37,132 bases of DNA, taken from the NCBI GenBank assembly GCA_937872775.1, contig CALMUA010000156.1:1-37132 (forward strand). The letters run 5' to 3'. Of the stretch, positions 8,901-15,733 are shown piece by piece. Source of the DNA: an uncultured Ruminococcus sp. (GTDB lineage: Bacteria; Bacillota; Clostridia; Oscillospirales; Ruminococcaceae). Within the stretch, counting starts at the first letter, position 1; each line of letters starts with the position of its first letter. The translations under genes and the position numbers were made by a program. The notes beneath the pieces are model-generated. The model saw nothing but the letters and a program-made list of their open reading frames with translations, was not told where the DNA came from and did no database searches.

Positions 8901-8979
8901 CAGTAATGCGAATGAAGAGCCGGCACTTACAATAATGCCGTCAATAATAGGTAATACTATACTCAACAGATATATATAA
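5911..8979 (+). CDS. fliK: Giant repeat-containing hook-length control protein FliK
   Basis: FliK is the exported molecular ruler that sets hook length and, through its C-terminal domain, makes FlhB switch from hook to filament substrates. This one has 1022 residues, against about 400-600 in most species. It has an N-terminal region (1-165), seventeen 8-residue repeats (about 170-305), a Gln/Asn/Ser-rich low-complexity stretch, 35-residue repeats (about 475-573) with degenerate continuations to about 650, and a long disordered tail. The globular Flg_hook domain follows (about 891-955), with KLSPHGLGDITVKLI and the NAEIQPVIY end. ATG 5911 is preceded by AAAGGAGGTGA at 5894-5904, an unusually complete anti-SD match. 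The identification rests on the C-terminal domain and the position between fliJ and flgD. Confidence 0.9.
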   Translation: MERVSDMAFDISQCLVQGVKASTDGLKNVMAGTGFIDVLQQKSITGELNTNVPDTPVAVKMTDAVLQSLFSQGVAGITNKECVIQMNNQLVKLNKSDGFDSEVQVNEINGEDLEKIQICFLSDTENQQTVSDENVIVQDQHQTNDTYDNFSGRMVRSLENPQSIKCKSTEPVKCEVTELVKREGIEPVKCEVTEPVKREGIEPVKREGIEPVKREGIEPVKREGIEPVKREGIEPVKREGIEPVKREGIEPVKREGIEPVKREGIEPVKREGIEPVKCEVTEPVKREGIESVKREVTQPVKSESFQSDIIKDFKSKIGNLQDNNSSEKTINTDNTESDDKNMNTKVKITSTSDSDNITHQTQIGLATDSYFAYDQFQYNSYSAPDSSESAKVNIQSENEINTSLISTDINWSNPESANTKSNAEEKVTEPAVNRKTKIQLNIEDSLTSQSIQADMNAEFKVHTVSEDQIKQQEVHTNAEVKVQSVYSEDQIRPQAVQINTEARVGGTEPHTNAEVKVQSVYSEDQIRPQAVQINTEARVGGTEPHTNAEVKVQSVYSEDQIRPQAVQINTEAKVQFKSENQIKPQAVQANAEVKVQPESEDQIKPQEVQTKLQAEAVTTDTHANAEVKVQPQTENYVKPGAVHIKSDSMPEPHLQYDNENQNNAFTTQINVNADSESQIHYNPQNDIKAEEVQTSENMKAQKIQSDVVNNKFEFSQSDAQIRNNLNDNSKIYQNEKLQSDYKPYSDNNVSDTDNQMVYSSQVQNDDKSDEILANHNNRNLSPDNIQMHLRNNQKTVVSDNNNDRSSEHTDSGNDFIGMKMAGKSTDEVNKNPDSQLEELSDFESIMHNAVTLNSLDFARVSNISMEDTVMEKEISSQTFDALDDGIINDKKEFIIKLSPHGLGDITVKLIKSDDAVLVKMIASNEKTAQLLNRDIGILHNMLSSHNAEIQPVIYQRPDDNGSRYQFSQGFSYNQDFQKNQNQSQRHWHSGGQDYTADSNANEEPALTIMPSIIGNTILNRYI
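6418..6825 (+). repeat. 24-bp tandem repeat in fliK (17 units, 10 identical)
   Basis: Seventeen 24-bp units run without interruption, encoding the octapeptide EPVKREGI and variants EPVKCEVT, ELVKREGI, ESVKREVT and QPVKSESF. The ten units from 6490 to 6729 are identical at DNA level, so the array is a recent expansion. Unit length is a multiple of three, so gain or loss keeps the frame. The flanking units alternate between the KREGI and KCEVT types, suggesting an older 48-bp higher-order unit. Confidence 0.97.
7333..7632 (+). repeat. 105-bp tandem repeat in fliK (about 2.8 near-identical copies)
   Basis: Copies begin at 7333, 7438 and 7543. The first two are full 105-bp units encoding 35 residues (HTNAEVKVQSVYSEDQIRPQ followed by AVQINTEARVGGTEP). 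The third matches for 28 codons and then diverges. Degenerate versions of the NAEVKVQ...EDQIKPQ unit continue to about 7850. This is a second in-frame expansion inside the same protein. Confidence 0.93.
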
Positions 8980-9018
8980 TAATTATCTCAATGACAAAAT
9001 GCAGAATGGAGGGTTATA

Positions 9019-9591
9019 ATGCCGATAAGTAATATTAATTCAGGCGGTGACAGAAATTACTCAAATATTCTTAATTCAGCCGGAAAGGATTCTGTTGAAG
9101 ATCTTTCAAAGAAATATGGCATAACATATGCTAAAGAAGATAACGGATCACTTTCAGTTAAAGACTTTTTTTCACTGATGATTACTCAGCTTACAAATCA
9201 GAATTTTATGAACCCAACGAGTGACTCAGAATATATGGCACAGCTTACACAATACTCGTCATTACAGGCAATGCAGGAAATGACAAAATATACCCAACAG
9301 AATTATGCAATGTCTATGATAGGCAAAGAAGTAGCTGCTTCCAAATACAGCAATGGTAATCAGATAAATGAAACAGGACCTGTACAAAAACTTCTTATAA
9401 AAGATGGTGAATATGAGGTCCAGGTAAATGAAAAAACATTCAAGCTATCACAAATTCAGGCAGTAGGAGAGTCATTGAGCTCTTCAAGCGGAAGTACAGG
9501 AACAGATAACTCACAGATTAAACCAACAATACCAGTTAATCCGCCGTTAGTTTCTGGTTATGATGCAACTGTATCAGATGCATTAGGATGA
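9019..9591 (+). CDS. flgD: Flagellar hook assembly (capping) protein FlgD
   Basis: FlgD forms the cap under which FlgE subunits polymerise into the hook. The 190-residue protein carries the diagnostic N-terminal half KDFFSLMITQLTNQNFMNPT (about 49-68), where family members read F-L-x-L-L-x-x-Q-L-x-x-Q-D-P. It continues with the conserved SEYMAQLTQYSSLQAMQEM segment. It lacks the longer C-terminal Tudor/FnIII-like domain of enterobacterial FlgD, as is common in Firmicutes. The last 35 residues are Ser/Pro-rich. GGAGGG precedes ATG 9019. Its position between fliK and the hook gene is canonical. Confidence 0.93.
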   Translation: MPISNINSGGDRNYSNILNSAGKDSVEDLSKKYGITYAKEDNGSLSVKDFFSLMITQLTNQNFMNPTSDSEYMAQLTQYSSLQAMQEMTKYTQQNYAMSMIGKEVAASKYSNGNQINETGPVQKLLIKDGEYEVQVNEKTFKLSQIQAVGESLSSSSGSTGTDNSQIKPTIPVNPPLVSGYDATVSDALG

Positions 9592-9647
9592 TTACTTATT
9601 ACAAAATAAAAGTTTAATGACATTACAGCAAAAGGGGGTCTGTTAGA

Positions 9648-10067
9648 ATGGATGATTTTTTAACTTTAAGACGTTTAAGTACGCCTATAACAACAGGCGT
9701 TCCCCAGACGATACCAACAGAGTACACGCAGAAAGAAAATATTCCAAAAGAATCTTTTAAAGATATTCTGGATGCACAGATTAATGCTGATAGCAAGGTT
9801 GATATTGAATCATCAGGGGTAAATTTTTCAAAACATGCAATGAATCGTGTAGCAGAACGAAATATAGATTTGTCACATGAAAATCTATTACGTCTCAACG
9901 AAGGAATAAAGCTTGCGGGGGAAAAGGGACTTGATGATACACTTATTCTTATAGATTCAGCAGCATATATCGTAAGTGTTAAAAACAACATGGTTATTAC
10001 CACTGTAGCAAATGACGAGCTTCAGGGTAATGTATTTACAAACATTGATGGAACTGTTATTATGTAG
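9648..10067 (+). CDS. Flagellar operon protein of the TIGR02530 type
   Basis: This 139-residue protein belongs to the small uncharacterised family found between flgD and flgE in Firmicutes. The conserved core is FSKHAMNRVAERNIDLSHEN (about 63-82), followed by LNEGIKLAGEKGLDDTLILID and NIDGTVIM at the C-terminus, which is the family ending. The role is unknown; the conserved place beside the hook-cap and hook genes suggests hook assembly or its timing. GGGGG at 9633-9637 lies 10 nt upstream of ATG 9648. No signal peptide or membrane segment is visible. Confidence 0.85.
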   Translation: MDDFLTLRRLSTPITTGVPQTIPTEYTQKENIPKESFKDILDAQINADSKVDIESSGVNFSKHAMNRVAERNIDLSHENLLRLNEGIKLAGEKGLDDTLILIDSAAYIVSVKNNMVITTVANDELQGNVFTNIDGTVIM

Positions 10068-10082
10068 CCGGACCTTTTAAAG

Positions 10083-10118
10083 GAAGCTACTACTGGAGTC
10101 TGAATGACAGACGGCTTC
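10083..10118 (+). promoter_or_regulatory. Hairpin in the flgE leader
   Basis: GAAGC (10083-10087) pairs with GCTTC (10114-10118), enclosing a second stem GTCTG (10098-10102) / CAGAC (10108-10112). There is no U-tract, so it is not a classical terminator. It lies 20-30 nt upstream of the flgE SD and could stabilise or modulate the hook-gene message. Function is an inference only. Confidence 0.3.
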
Positions 10119-10151
10119 AGAACAGTGTAAAAATTTTAGGAGGTTATTATT

Positions 10152-11765
10152 ATGTTAAGATCATTATTTTCAGGAATCGCAGGATTAAAAACTCAGCAGA
10201 TTAAAATGGACGTTATAGGTAATAATATATCAAATGTAAGTACGTACGGATATAAATCAGCCCGTGCAACATTTAAGGATGTTTATTACCAGACATCAGC
10301 AACAGCAACAGCAGCAAATGGAAATACAGGTGGTACAAATTCTGTACAGATAGGATACGGAAATACTCTTGGTAGTATTGATGTAAATACAGCAACTTCA
10401 GCAATGTCATCAACAGGATACAGTCTTGACGTTGCAATTGCAGGTGAAGGTTATCTTCAGGTAATGAATCCTGAGGGTAAGATAAGCTATACAAAAGCTG
10501 GTATGCTTGATATTGATGCTGACGGAAATCTTGTAGACATAAACGGAAACTTTATTCTTGGTGTGTCCGGTGATACAAGCCAGGAACCATCATCAAATAG
10601 AATTCAGGTAGATCTTCCATATCTTGATCCTACAGCAGCAAAAGCTTCTGATACAATTAATGATATCGGATATTCAATAACAGCTACAAACCCAACTGAA
10701 CAATCAAACGTAAATATCTCATTTGTTTCAAGTGAATCTCTTCCTATCGGACAACCAATGTCTGCTAAAGTATCAGGTTCATCAATTGTTGTAACATTAA
10801 ATGCAAGAGAAAAGTTTGCAGGTGGAGCAGCTGGTTTAGATGCTTTTAATCAGATGATGAATGAGGAAATTACAGCTGCCAACGGTGGTGTAGAGCATAA
10901 TGCAGGTGCATTTACACTTGATATGGATGACATTTCTGCTTTTAAAGACGGTATAACAGGTGCTGATATAGTAAGTACAAATTTCGGATACCATTCAGGT
11001 ACTGTCAAAGTTCCTTCAGACCTTAAGTCACTTTTTGATATAAAAGGCGTAAATGACGGATTCAGTGGTGTGTCAACTACAAATGATATGACTGTTGCTT
11101 ATGATACAACAGCAAAAACTCTTACAGTTACAATGGGTGATTATACAGCAACTATCAATGAAAGTCAGCTTGCTTCAGCAGGTACAGTTCTTATGACAAG
11201 AAATCCTAATACTGACAGAACAGATTCATTTGTAATGTCTTATCCTAGTCTTACAACACTTAAATCAAATATACTTTCAGGAACAGCTTCATATACTTCT
11301 ACTTCAGCTGATGGAACTATGGTGTCCAGTAAGCCGACAGACAGTCTTGGATTAGGTGCAAGTCCGTTTAAGCTTAAAGGAGGAACTGAGGGCGGCGAAC
11401 AGACCGTAGCAAACCTTACAAGCATTTCTATATCAGATGACGGTTCTATTACCGGTACTCACGACATATACGGACTGGTTGAACTCGGACGTATTGACCT
11501 TGCTACATTCTCAAACCCTGCAGGTCTTGCAAAAGTAGGAAATACGTATTTTGAAACAACACTTAACTCGGGTGATCCTATAATTACACAGTCTGGATCA
11601 AATGGAACAGGTGCACTTGTTGCATCAACACTTGAATCTTCAAACGTTGATCTTTCAAATGAATTTTCTGATATGATCATGACGCAGAGAGGATTCCAGG
11701 CATCATCACGTGTGATAACAGTATCTGATACAATGCTTGAAGAATTAATAAATCTTAAGAGATAA
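10152..11765 (+). CDS. flgE: Flagellar hook protein FlgE
   Basis: FlgE polymerises about 100-fold into the universal joint between rod and filament. The 537-residue protein has the rod/hook N-terminal motif MLRSLFSGIAGLKTQQIKMD and NNISNVSTYGYKS (about 24-36). A large variable middle contains surface domains D1 and D2. The C-terminal motif is ESSNVDLSNEFSDMIMTQRG, followed by FQASSRVITVSDTMLEELINLKR. The protein is longer than the about 400-residue enterobacterial FlgE, which is common in Clostridia. A strong AGGAGGT precedes ATG 10152. A terminator-like hairpin follows the stop within 20 nt, possibly setting hook-protein expression above that of downstream genes. Confidence 0.96.
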   Translation: MLRSLFSGIAGLKTQQIKMDVIGNNISNVSTYGYKSARATFKDVYYQTSATATAANGNTGGTNSVQIGYGNTLGSIDVNTATSAMSSTGYSLDVAIAGEGYLQVMNPEGKISYTKAGMLDIDADGNLVDINGNFILGVSGDTSQEPSSNRIQVDLPYLDPTAAKASDTINDIGYSITATNPTEQSNVNISFVSSESLPIGQPMSAKVSGSSIVVTLNAREKFAGGAAGLDAFNQMMNEEITAANGGVEHNAGAFTLDMDDISAFKDGITGADIVSTNFGYHSGTVKVPSDLKSLFDIKGVNDGFSGVSTTNDMTVAYDTTAKTLTVTMGDYTATINESQLASAGTVLMTRNPNTDRTDSFVMSYPSLTTLKSNILSGTASYTSTSADGTMVSSKPTDSLGLGASPFKLKGGTEGGEQTVANLTSISISDDGSITGTHDIYGLVELGRIDLATFSNPAGLAKVGNTYFETTLNSGDPIITQSGSNGTGALVASTLESSNVDLSNEFSDMIMTQRGFQASSRVITVSDTMLEELINLKR

Positions 11766-11783
11766 TCCGAATAATTAGTAAAA

Positions 11784-11832
11784 GAGAAGCGGTTACTCCG
11801 TTTATTTATGTGATTACCGCTTCTCATTTTTA
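11784..11832 (+). terminator. Terminator-like hairpin between flgE and flbD
   Basis: GAGAAGCGGT (11784-11793) and ACCGCTTCTC (11816-11825) form a perfect 10-bp stem with a 22-nt loop, followed by ATTTTTATT. No new promoter is apparent before flbD, so readthrough must occur if the downstream genes are in the same transcript. It is best read as a partial terminator or attenuator. Confidence 0.72.
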
Positions 11833-11867
11833 TTAAAAGAATGACGAATAAATATAGGGGTGTCATT

Positions 11868-12071
11868 ATGATAACACTAACCAAACTTAATGGAACAAAA
11901 TTTGTTCTTAATTGTGATCTTATTGAAACCATACAGGAAAATCCGGATACAACCATAAGATTGTCAAATGGAAATATATATATTGTCGAAGAATCATCAG
12001 ATATGGTAGTAGGGCTGACAGCGGAGTTCAGAAGTAAAATATTTTCTGATGCTCTCAAATCATGTAAATAA
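11868..12071 (+). CDS. flbD: FlbD-family flagellar protein
   Basis: This 67-residue protein belongs to the FlbD (SwrD) family of small proteins encoded just before motA in Firmicutes. In Bacillus subtilis SwrD increases motor torque. The sequence MITLTKLNGTKFVLNCDLIE, then PDTTIRLSNGNIYIVEES, matches the family core: a short beta-rich fold with the L-x-x-L-x-N-G-x-x pattern. The start at ATG 11868 is preferred over ATG 11841 because it begins at the conserved MI-x-LT-x-L-NG and has GGGG upstream. Position before motA/motB fits a stator-related role. Confidence 0.88.
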   Translation: MITLTKLNGTKFVLNCDLIETIQENPDTTIRLSNGNIYIVEESSDMVVGLTAEFRSKIFSDALKSCK

Positions 12072-12110
12072 CCGAATAAAACTAAATAATTAACGGGGGG
12101 GATTTATGTT

Positions 12111-12947
12111 ATGGATTTATTGTCATTATTAGGTTGGATACTTGCTGCCGCATTTATTTCAATAAGTATTATGATGGGTAAAAATCCTGAAACAGGTAAA
12201 GTAGTGCTTATTGTTAAACAATTTATTGGTTTTATTGATCCTGGCTCAATAATGATCGTTGTGGGTGGCACGATTTCGTCATTGATGGTCTCATTTCCGC
12301 TCAGCGACTTTGCAAAAATACCTAAGCATTTGAAAATAGTATTATTTCCTACAAAATATAATCCTATAGAATATATTGAGCAGATAACTACATTTGCTAA
12401 GGAAGCACGAATAAATGGTTTGCTTGCGCTTGAAGACAAGCTCAATCAGGTAAGTGATCCGTTTCTGAAAAATTCACTTCTTCTGGTTGTCGATTCTGTT
12501 GAACCTGAAAAGGTAAAGGATCTTTTAAATAATGAGCTTGATTACCTGGATGAAAGGCATTCACAGTCTTTGTCATTTTATTTGAAGGCGTCAGATTATG
12601 CTCCTGCTTTCGGAATGATCGGAACACTTGTAGGACTTATTAATTTGCTGGCAAATCTGCAGGATAGTGATGCGCTGGCAGCAAATATGGCTGTTGCTCT
12701 TGTTACAACCTTTTATGGTGTTATAATGGCAAATGTAATATTTAAGCCTGTTGCGAACAAATTGAAGAAAAGACATGAAGAAGAATATTTATGCAAAATG
12801 ATAATAAGTGAAGGTGTTCAGTCAATACAGGATGGTGATAATCCGACGTTTATTCAAGATAAGCTTATGCGGTTACTGCCTGTATCATATACAGATAATG
12901 CATCAGGAGGTAAATCAAAAGGAAAATCCAAAAGCAAAAAGAAGTAA
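12111..12947 (+). CDS. motA: Flagellar motor stator protein MotA
   Basis: MotA forms the pentameric membrane ring around a MotB dimer and converts ion flow into torque by pushing on FliG. The 278-residue protein has four membrane segments (about 3-20, 36-53, 163-183, 195-214). A cytoplasmic loop includes FAKEARINGLLALEDKL (about 89-105), where the Arg and Glu correspond to the charged residues that contact FliG. The ending PAFGMIGTLVGLINLLANL plus ALVTTFYGVIMANVIFKPVA is typical. ATG 12111 is preceded by seven consecutive G at 12095-12101. The basic C-terminal tail ends in SKGKSKSKKK. The FliG contact residues are retained although fliG is not in this cluster. Confidence 0.95.
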   Translation: MDLLSLLGWILAAAFISISIMMGKNPETGKVVLIVKQFIGFIDPGSIMIVVGGTISSLMVSFPLSDFAKIPKHLKIVLFPTKYNPIEYIEQITTFAKEARINGLLALEDKLNQVSDPFLKNSLLLVVDSVEPEKVKDLLNNELDYLDERHSQSLSFYLKASDYAPAFGMIGTLVGLINLLANLQDSDALAANMAVALVTTFYGVIMANVIFKPVANKLKKRHEEEYLCKMIISEGVQSIQDGDNPTFIQDKLMRLLPVSYTDNASGGKSKGKSKSKKK

Positions 12948-12985
12948 CAGGTTGTTTTATGATATTACTTTAAGGGGGTGTCGTT

Positions 12986-13858
12986 ATGGCAAGAAAACAG
13001 CGTGATGAGGAAAGTGGTGGAAACTGGATGGATACATATGGGGATATGGTTACACTTCTGCTTACATTTTTCGTAATGCTATATAGTATGTCAACAGTAG
13101 AGCAGGATAAATGGATTGAGCTTGTATCTGCATTTAAGGTACAAGGAGGTGAAAAGGTAGAAACTGTCGTATTTGTCCAGACTGATGATGAGGCAGATGA
13201 TACCGGAGGAAGCGGATCAACGCTCGGAACCTTAGAATCTGATGATCCACAAGAGGGAACTATTTATAATTCAGCCATTGACCAGTTATATGATAAGATA
13301 CAATCATACATTGAAGAAAAAGATATGACAAACAGCATCCTGCTGGAGAAGTCAACAGGTACAGGATCAGGAGATGATGATCCGAATGGAAAGGCCGATA
13401 GTGCACCTAACATATCGATACAGTTTAAAGATAATGTCTTATTTGAACCTGATAAGTCTACGATCAGGGAGCAGAGTTATCCTGTTCTTCAATTTCTTGG
13501 GGATTGTCTGGCCGGCGTTAAGGATGATATTTCAATAATACTTATAAAGGGACATACGGCTATCAGTCCGACATCTCCTGTTGATTCACGTTTACTTTCA
13601 TCAGAGCGTGCCAGCACCATATCCAATTACTTTGAACGTAAATCAGGGTTACCTTCCACAATGCTTCGTCCATTTGGAATGGGAAGTGATTATCCGATTG
13701 CATCAAATGATACAGAAGAAGGACGTGCTTTAAACAGACGTGTTGAAATAGTAATAATCAATAAAAAAAGTGATCTGGGTAAAAGTTCAGAATTTTTAAA
13801 TGCTCTTGGAGCTTCATTTGATACATCTTCAGGGGACATGTCCGATATTGTTAAATGA
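12986..13858 (+). CDS. motB: Flagellar motor stator protein MotB
   Basis: MotB anchors the stator to peptidoglycan and carries the ion-binding aspartate. In this 290-residue protein the single membrane helix is TYGDMVTLLLTFFVMLYSMS (about 17-36), with the conserved channel residue Asp20. A flexible acidic linker follows. The C-terminal OmpA-like peptidoglycan-binding domain (about 146-260) contains DNVLFEPDKSTI, the KGHTA strand and LSSERASTISNYF, then GRALNRRVEIVI. AAGGGGGTG precedes ATG 12986. Ion selectivity (proton or sodium) cannot be judged reliably. fliL, the usual next gene, is absent. Confidence 0.95.
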   Translation: MARKQRDEESGGNWMDTYGDMVTLLLTFFVMLYSMSTVEQDKWIELVSAFKVQGGEKVETVVFVQTDDEADDTGGSGSTLGTLESDDPQEGTIYNSAIDQLYDKIQSYIEEKDMTNSILLEKSTGTGSGDDDPNGKADSAPNISIQFKDNVLFEPDKSTIREQSYPVLQFLGDCLAGVKDDISIILIKGHTAISPTSPVDSRLLSSERASTISNYFERKSGLPSTMLRPFGMGSDYPIASNDTEEGRALNRRVEIVIINKKSDLGKSSEFLNALGASFDTSSGDMSDIVK

Positions 13859-13879
13859 TTTTGAGAAGAGGGTTTGCTA

Positions 13880-15313
13880 ATGACAATAACACGTGATTAT
13901 GACGACATGCAATTAAATAAAATAAAAGAAATGGTCGATATAGGCAACGCAGCAGCAGCCGATTCTCTTAAAAAAATAATAGGGCAGAATGTTGCTATAC
14001 CAGCTGATAAGGCAAATGGTGTTTATTTTAATCAGCTTGATGTTTCTGACATAGTGCCTTGCATAGCTGTAAATATCAGTACATCAGGGGCTGTTCATGG
14101 AAAATGTTTGCTTCTTGTAAGTATAAATAATGCAAATAAAATAATAAATGTTCTTATGAATACAGATGCAGAAGAAGCAGATTTGCTGGCTGACGAAATA
14201 AGATCCAGTGCATTGACCGAATTGTTTAATCAGCTGATATCTGTATTTACGAGGACACTTTCATCACTCTGGAATGAGGAAATTACATTTGTCCAGACAG
14301 ATATAAAGATGTATGATGCGAATAAATCACTGGCTGATATCTGTGGGTTTAATACTGATGAACAATTTGTATATCTTACAAATATGTTAAGTGTGCAGGG
14401 AATGTCAAGCAGTACTGTCTATATGCTGTTTAATAATGAACTTGCTGCTTCGTATCTGAAAAAATTATGCGAAGGATATGAAGAAGAGCCAGTAACTGAA
14501 CAAAAAAATAATGATGAGAAAGATGATAATATATCACAGGGTACTCCGGATAAAGAAAATTCGCAAAACCGGCAGATGTTACAGAGTGATATAGAAAATA
14601 TGTTCGCATCATTAAACGGATCCGCAGAAAGCAATGAACCAGAGCCTGAAAAACCAGAGCCTGTAGTAAGTACAGCAGAAAACAGACAGATGTCACAGGG
14701 TGATATAGAAAACATGTTCGCATCATTAAGCAGATCTGCAGAAGGTAAAGACAATATACCATCAAAACCTGCTGCCACAGCAAATATATCACCGGATTAT
14801 GAAAATCAGAATAATGCTGATGTATATAATAAAAAAACAGTGCCGCAACCCGTAAATAATTTTACAGAGACAGGTTTTGAGTTTAATAATAACAGCTATG
14901 ATTCGCAAAAAAATGAAACTGCATATGGTACTGAAAGATATATACAGTATAAGCAGGAACTGAGAAAATCAAAAGAAAAGCTGATTAATGTCAAAGAAGC
15001 ACAGTTCCCGAGTTTTGATGATGCTAATAATTCATCTGTTGATCAGAGCAGCAATACAAATGTTGAAGTTCTGATGGACGTGCCTCTTAATGTCCGCGTT
15101 GAAATCGGCAAAGCAAAAAAGACAATGAGTGAAATAATGAGATTTGCACAGGGAACAATAATTACACTTGAAAAACAGGCAGGTGCACCGGTTGATGTGA
15201 TAGCAAATAATCAGGTAATAGCACATGGTGACATAATAGTTGTAGATGATAACTTTGGAGTAAGAATAACTGAAATTGTAAGTAAGAAAAAATATAATGC
15301 AATAAAAAAATAA
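13880..15313 (+). CDS. fliY: FliY/FliN-type motor switch protein (CheC-like domain + two docking motifs + SpoA domain)
   Basis: This is a C-ring switch protein related to FliY. The CheC/FliY-like phosphatase domain occupies about residues 10-200 (first active-site pair D20/N23 in VDIGN, where CheC and FliY have EIGN; second E114/N117 in ELFNQ). A disordered linker holds two copies of NRQM[L/S]Q-x-DIENMFASL (about 230-246 and 268-284). The C-terminal SpoA/FliN domain lies at about 394-470 (VLMDVPLNVRVEIGKAKKTM). In other bacteria an LSQ-x-EIDALL motif sits at the extreme N-terminus of FliM or FliY and binds phospho-CheY; here it is internal and doubled. ATG 13880 is preferred to TTG 13874 because AGAGGG ends 8 nt upstream. 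The gene occupies the slot normally filled by fliL-fliM-fliY. It might also be annotated fliN. Confidence 0.88.
   Translation: MTITRDYDDMQLNKIKEMVDIGNAAAADSLKKIIGQNVAIPADKANGVYFNQLDVSDIVPCIAVNISTSGAVHGKCLLLVSINNANKIINVLMNTDAEEADLLADEIRSSALTELFNQLISVFTRTLSSLWNEEITFVQTDIKMYDANKSLADICGFNTDEQFVYLTNMLSVQGMSSSTVYMLFNNELAASYLKKLCEGYEEEPVTEQKNNDEKDDNISQGTPDKENSQNRQMLQSDIENMFASLNGSAESNEPEPEKPEPVVSTAENRQMSQGDIENMFASLSRSAEGKDNIPSKPAATANISPDYENQNNADVYNKKTVPQPVNNFTETGFEFNNNSYDSQKNETAYGTERYIQYKQELRKSKEKLINVKEAQFPSFDDANNSSVDQSSNTNVEVLMDVPLNVRVEIGKAKKTMSEIMRFAQGTIITLEKQAGAPVDVIANNQVIAHGDIIVVDDNFGVRITEIVSKKKYNAIKK
14567..14746 (+). repeat. Duplicated DIENMFASL docking-motif segment in fliY
   Basis: Two 66-bp segments (14567-14632 and 14681-14746; offset 114 bp) encode 22 residues each with about 75 percent amino-acid identity. 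Both contain Q-x-DIENMFASL. The spacer between them is Glu/Pro-rich. The moderate DNA divergence indicates an older, retained duplication rather than a fresh slippage event. Confidence 0.85.
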
Positions 15314-15337
15314 TTTACCGATTTTGGAGGCGATTTT

Positions 15338-15733
15338 TTGGATGGCTCAATGATAAGCAAAATATTTACAGTCATAGCGACTATGATTATTTTTGTTGTA
15401 ATACTGTATCTTGCTTATATAACCACAAAGACGTTAGGGAAAAGATATTCATTGGGGAATGCAAGCAATAAGAATCTTAAGGTGCTTGACAGTATGTCTT
15501 TAGGACAGGACAGAATGCTTATGATAGTCAAAGCAGGACAAAAGGTAATTCTGATAGGCACAGGTAAGGAACATATGGAGTATATATGTGATATTGATGA
15601 ATCACAGCTTATTGTTTCCGAGCAGTCGTCACCATCAGGACCTGCAGATTTTGCACAGATACTCAAAAAAGCAGCACAAAGCAAAATAGATGCGCATAAG
15701 TCAAAGGGGGACAAAAATGAAAACCAGAAATAA
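15338..15733 (+). CDS. fliO: Flagellar biosynthesis protein FliO
   Basis: FliO is a small membrane protein that helps assemble the FliP5-FliQ4-FliR1 export gate. The 131-residue product has one N-terminal membrane segment (about 6-27, FTVIATMIIFVVILYLAYIT). The cytoplasmic domain has the family pattern LKVLDSMSLGQDRMLMIVKAG-x-K-VILIGT. The start is TTG 15338, with GGAGG 7 nt upstream and no better alternative. The gene overlaps the start of fliP by 17 nt, indicating translational coupling. Confidence 0.87.
   Translation: MDGSMISKIFTVIATMIIFVVILYLAYITTKTLGKRYSLGNASNKNLKVLDSMSLGQDRMLMIVKAGQKVILIGTGKEHMEYICDIDESQLIVSEQSSPSGPADFAQILKKAAQSKIDAHKSKGDKNENQK

Noticed and set aside
9623..10003. 126-codon minus-strand open frame opposite the flagellar operon protein gene
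   Set aside because: The plus strand encodes a recognised family protein in the same interval with a good SD; the minus frame has neither.
11459..12058. 199-codon minus-strand open frame spanning the end of flgE and flbD
   Set aside because: It overlaps two well-supported genes and the terminator hairpin and has no recognisable motif.
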